A stretch of 64,000 bases of DNA, taken from the NCBI GenBank assembly GCA_016705005.1, contig JADIZB010000038.1, positions 186,001 through 250,000 on the forward strand, in the 5' to 3' direction. Origin of the DNA: Bacteroidales bacterium. GTDB lineage: Bacteria > Bacteroidota > Bacteroidia > Bacteroidales > Lentimicrobiaceae. How positions within the stretch are numbered: position 1 is the stretch's first letter; the number at the start of each line of letters is the position of its first letter. Positions 61,186-64,000 of the stretch are shown here, in pieces. A program made the translations under genes and the position numbers. A model generated the notes under the pieces. The model saw only the letters and a list, made by a program, of their open reading frames with translations, was not told the DNA's origin and did not search any database.

Positions 61186-64000
61186 TTATCTCTCACCCAG
61201 GGTGATCGGTATCGCTAAACTCTTTTCCTCCCGTGTTAGTCTTAATTCAACAGTATCGCCCGGTTGAAACTTTTTGAGTATTTCAGAATATTCTTTTAAG
61301 CCTTTCACCTTTTCTCCATTAATAGTAGTTATGATATCTCCGGCCATTAATCCGGCTTTCTCACCGGGAGAATCCTTGCTGACAGAAGCAATTTTAACAC
61401 CTTCGCCGGTATAAGCAAAATCAGGAACAGAACCGGTTGAAGCCTTACGGGTGGTTTTTGGCTTCTCTTCTGCTGAATTTCCGGTATTCTGTGTTTGTCC
61501 GGTAAATTCAAAAGGTATATCCCGGTCGCCAAGGTATTCTATTACTTCCTTTGCAACTGCAGCCACTTTTACAAGCCCCTTACCATCAATTTTATTATAG
61601 ATATCAGAAGGTTTGTGGTAATTTTCGGTGGCGCCCGTAAATAACTGAACGGCAGGTATTCCTTTTTCAATGAAAGCAACCTTGTCACTGGCGTCCAGTT
61701 CCTGCTGAACCACTTCACTTCTCACGCCCGTTGTATAATCGGTGCCCATAAATACAAACTTCCATTCTTTCGCTGAATTTCCGTTTAAAACCAACAGTTT
61801 TTTATCAAACAGACTCCCATCGGTATCCAGATTGACGTTGGCGATAATTTTTTTCGGGAAATAATTCCCAGCCTTACTTACGAAATACCGGGAACCGATT
61901 AAACCGGCTTCTTCGTCGGTAAATGTTATAAAAATTATCGATCGTTTGGGTTGTACCGCTTTGGCCATCGTTCTGGCAATCTCCAACAGAATAGAAACCC
62001 CACTGGCATTGTCATCAGCGCCAAAATGGATTTTACCTTCGTCTCCTTTGTGTACATCGGGCCAGCCGAGTCCAAGGTGATCGTAATGGGCAGAAAGGAT
62101 AACCGGTGAATCTTTCAGCTTTTCGTCGGTGCCTTTGATCTTGGCAACTACATTTTTCAATTGCATCCCACCCTTATCAGGGAAATTGTGGTAAAACGGC
62201 TGATAATACGAGCCTCCGAAGTTTTCCAGACCATATTCCTGAAATTTGTCTGCAATGTACCTGGCTGCAATGTCAAGTTCGGGTGTTCCCAGACCACGGC
62301 CTTTCATTTCTTCAGAAGCAAGGTATTGAATGTGATCCATCATTTTTTGCTCCGAAAAAACCGGGGCCAGCGTTGCCAGAGGTTCTCTTTTCTGAATAAG
62401 ATTTAGACTCTGGGCACTGCTATTGAATATTTTAATCAAAGGTGAATTCAGTACAGGCCACTCCCCCTTAGCTATGTTCACCGGCTCATCTCCTTCAAAC
62501 CCGAGGTAGCTGTATTTTCCGTAGTGAGGCAATTTCCGGATCAGACCTTCAATGGCTACCCGGTTATCGAGCGCGATAAATGCCAAATTAAATTCAGTGT
62601 TTTGATCATTATAAATGGTGAGCACGAAACTATGATTTTTCTTAACGGTTGCTTTATTTTGAAAGATCACCGAATCGCCCTGCAACGAAGAATGAGTGCC
62701 TGCAATCGCAGTATTTATCCTGTCTGCAAATTTGTTTTCAAAACCCAGAATCCAGTTTGTTTTATCGGAAGGCAAAGTGCTCAATTCGTTATCATAAATA
62801 ACTTCAAAATGATCGTTGTCCATGGCTTTCCACTGGTCAATAAAATCTTTATACAATAGTTTCTTTGATTCATCAGCCTTTGAAGGCAGAATCACCAGGT
62901 TTTCCTTGCTTGCCAGTATCTTCGACCATGTTGGAGGAACTTCCATCGGGTCCAGTATCCTGAAAACATCGTATTGCGGATCCACCGCCAGTTTCAGGGG
63001 TTCGCCGGCAAGGCTGAATTCAAAATCCTGCGTTTTATCTGTCATTTTTACGACAAAAGCTTCTGTTCTCTTTTCAGTGGCAACCAGAACCGGAATATCC
63101 ACATTGAAGGCTGCAGTTTTTTGCTTTTGCTGAAGCGAAATCAGAACCTGGAATTTGTCATTAACTTTATTAAACTTCGCTTCATTGATGGCGATTTCAG
63201 GCGCTCCTGTGCGGCTTAACCACTGGTTGAAGAATGGTTGGAGTGTGGTGCCCGATACTGTTTCAAACGAGGTCCGGATATCATCAAACGAAGCTTTTTT
63301 AAATTTGAAATTATTATAAAAGAGAGCAAAACCTTTTTTAAAGTTCTCATCTCCCACTTGCCGTCTGAGCATATGCCACATCATCATAGATTTGCCGTAA
63401 CCGATGGCTTCGGTGGCAGCATCGCGGCGCGAACTGAATTTACTCACCGGGAAATCGTTGGTTTCGTCCACAACATTCGTAAACTTTTGCAGGGTTGAAC
63501 GGCGGTAGTCTTCACCCTGGCCGCGCTGTTCACTGATCAGGTGATCCGCTCCGTAAGCGGTTATTCCTTCACACCAGTTTCCCTTGTCGAAATCAACATA
63601 AACACTGTTCCCCCACCAGTTATGCAACAATTCATGCGGATAGGATGAGTGCAGGATAAAAGGAAAACGGATGACTTTTTCACCCAACAGTGTGAACGAG
63701 GGCATTCCATAGCCGGTTTCCCAGAAATTTTCGACCAGTGCAAATTTGGTGTAAGGGTATGGCCCCAGCAGTTTCTGGTACATATCCATATACTGCTCGG
63801 TAACATCCAGATATTTACCTGCCAGCGTTTCGTCGGGTGTGCGCATAAATGCCATAGCATCGATACCACTGTTCATTTTGTGAGAATACTCATTGAAACG
63901 GGCACCAATAAGGAATATCTCTTCCTGTGGTGTTTTGCATTCCCAGGTGTCTGTATGCCACTCACCACTTACTTTTTCAGTGGTTCTTTCACCCTGTGAT
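61186..64000 (-). CDS. M1 aminopeptidase-M28 peptidase-PDZ fusion (N-terminus beyond window)
   Basis: The frame is open to the right edge, so the N-terminal part is missing; about 938 codons are visible. Order: M1 gluzincin with GYGMPSFTLLG and zinc motif HELLHNWWGN ... WCEG (HExxH-x17-E), then a spacer with M1-like C-terminal repeats, then an M28 di-zinc peptidase (VILSAHYDHLG, GADDNASG, TDEEAGLIGS), and a C-terminal PDZ domain (AGLMAGDIITTINGEKVKG). Probably an envelope protein that trims peptides by two mechanisms. Confidence 0.85.
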   Translation of the reverse strand, partial: SQGERTTEKVSGEWHTDTWECKTPQEEIFLIGARFNEYSHKMNSGIDAMAFMRTPDETLAGKYLDVTEQYMDMYQKLLGPYPYTKFALVENFWETGYGMPSFTLLGEKVIRFPFILHSSYPHELLHNWWGNSVYVDFDKGNWCEGITAYGADHLISEQRGQGEDYRRSTLQKFTNVVDETNDFPVSKFSSRRDAATEAIGYGKSMMMWHMLRRQVGDENFKKGFALFYNNFKFKKASFDDIRTSFETVSGTTLQPFFNQWLSRTGAPEIAINEAKFNKVNDKFQVLISLQQKQKTAAFNVDIPVLVATEKRTEAFVVKMTDKTQDFEFSLAGEPLKLAVDPQYDVFRILDPMEVPPTWSKILASKENLVILPSKADESKKLLYKDFIDQWKAMDNDHFEVIYDNELSTLPSDKTNWILGFENKFADRINTAIAGTHSSLQGDSVIFQNKATVKKNHSFVLTIYNDQNTEFNLAFIALDNRVAIEGLIRKLPHYGKYSYLGFEGDEPVNIAKGEWPVLNSPLIKIFNSSAQSLNLIQKREPLATLAPVFSEQKMMDHIQYLASEEMKGRGLGTPELDIAARYIADKFQEYGLENFGGSYYQPFYHNFPDKGGMQLKNVVAKIKGTDEKLKDSPVILSAHYDHLGLGWPDVHKGDEGKIHFGADDNASGVSILLEIARTMAKAVQPKRSIIFITFTDEEAGLIGSRYFVSKAGNYFPKKIIANVNLDTDGSLFDKKLLVLNGNSAKEWKFVFMGTDYTTGVRSEVVQQELDASDKVAFIEKGIPAVQLFTGATENYHKPSDIYNKIDGKGLVKVAAVAKEVIEYLGDRDIPFEFTGQTQNTGNSAEEKPKTTRKASTGSVPDFAYTGEGVKIASVSKDSPGEKAGLMAGDIITTINGEKVKGLKEYSEILKKFQPGDTVELRLTREEKSLAIPITLGER

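Overview
The window reads as a chromosomal segment of a Bacteroidota bacterium. Evidence: two secreted proteins with type IX secretion (Por) C-terminal sorting tails, a complete Bat (aerotolerance) operon, DUF3078, GWxTD and FadL-type outer-membrane proteins, many Cys-lipobox lipoproteins, and recurrent TAnnTTTG-type -7 promoter elements in place of sigma70 -10 boxes. I saw no rRNA, tRNA or CRISPR array.

Layout. 1-11.4 kb: mostly minus-strand envelope genes (GWxTD lipoprotein cut by the left edge, M23/LysM hydrolase, SGNH lipoprotein, FadL porin, ung, a tiny lipoprotein, two T9SS cargo genes, one of them broken by an in-frame TAA). 12-14.2 kb: a secreted C1 (PepC-like) peptidase whose 3' end is duplicated downstream, around a CGCAAAG-type inverted repeat. 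14.4-24.6 kb: the bat operon (moxR, DUF58, BatD-like, batA, batB, batC, batD, batE) and a two-gene ABC module. 24.9-32.9 kb: TonB-like, DUF3078, mscL, YfcC, MscS, CorA, an outer-membrane protein and yaaA, followed by a response-regulator remnant. 33.2-38.3 kb: a defence-like islet with an NYN-domain gene, a predicted small RNA, and a type IIG restriction-modification gene carrying an in-frame HUH (Y1) transposase domain plus four REP-like palindromes. 38.7-52.1 kb: a nitrogen-oxide region. It has an Rrf2 regulator with an unusual heme-copper NO-reductase-like pair, a fasciclin lipoprotein, a nos cluster (cytochrome c, nosZ, membrane protein, nosL, a nosD-nosF chimera, nosY), hemerythrin, RIC/ScdA, a second Rrf2 regulator and a DUF438-PAS protein. 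52.2-53.5 kb: an OMPLA-like protein and DUF2141. 53.8-60.9 kb: a TetR-controlled RND efflux operon. 61.2-64 kb: an M1-M28-PDZ peptidase fusion cut by the right edge.

How it fits together. The 38.7-52 kb genes form a plausible chain: NO sensing (two Rrf2 proteins with the same three-Cys spacing), NO reduction to N2O (heme-copper subunit I with Asp replacing the helix VI His and Glu of cNOR), N2O reduction to N2 (Sec-type, clade II-like NosZ fed by a lipoprotein cytochrome c) and repair of nitrosylated iron centres (RIC, hemerythrin). A near-identical operator-like sequence lies before the fasciclin gene and between ric and its divergent Rrf2 gene.

The strongest candidate for something unusual is the R-M gene with its embedded transposase domain and coding palindrome array. 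Several genes (T9SS cargo, cupredoxin subunit, R-M gene, nosD/nosF) carry single lesions, so assembly or sequencing error must be excluded before biological conclusions are drawn.
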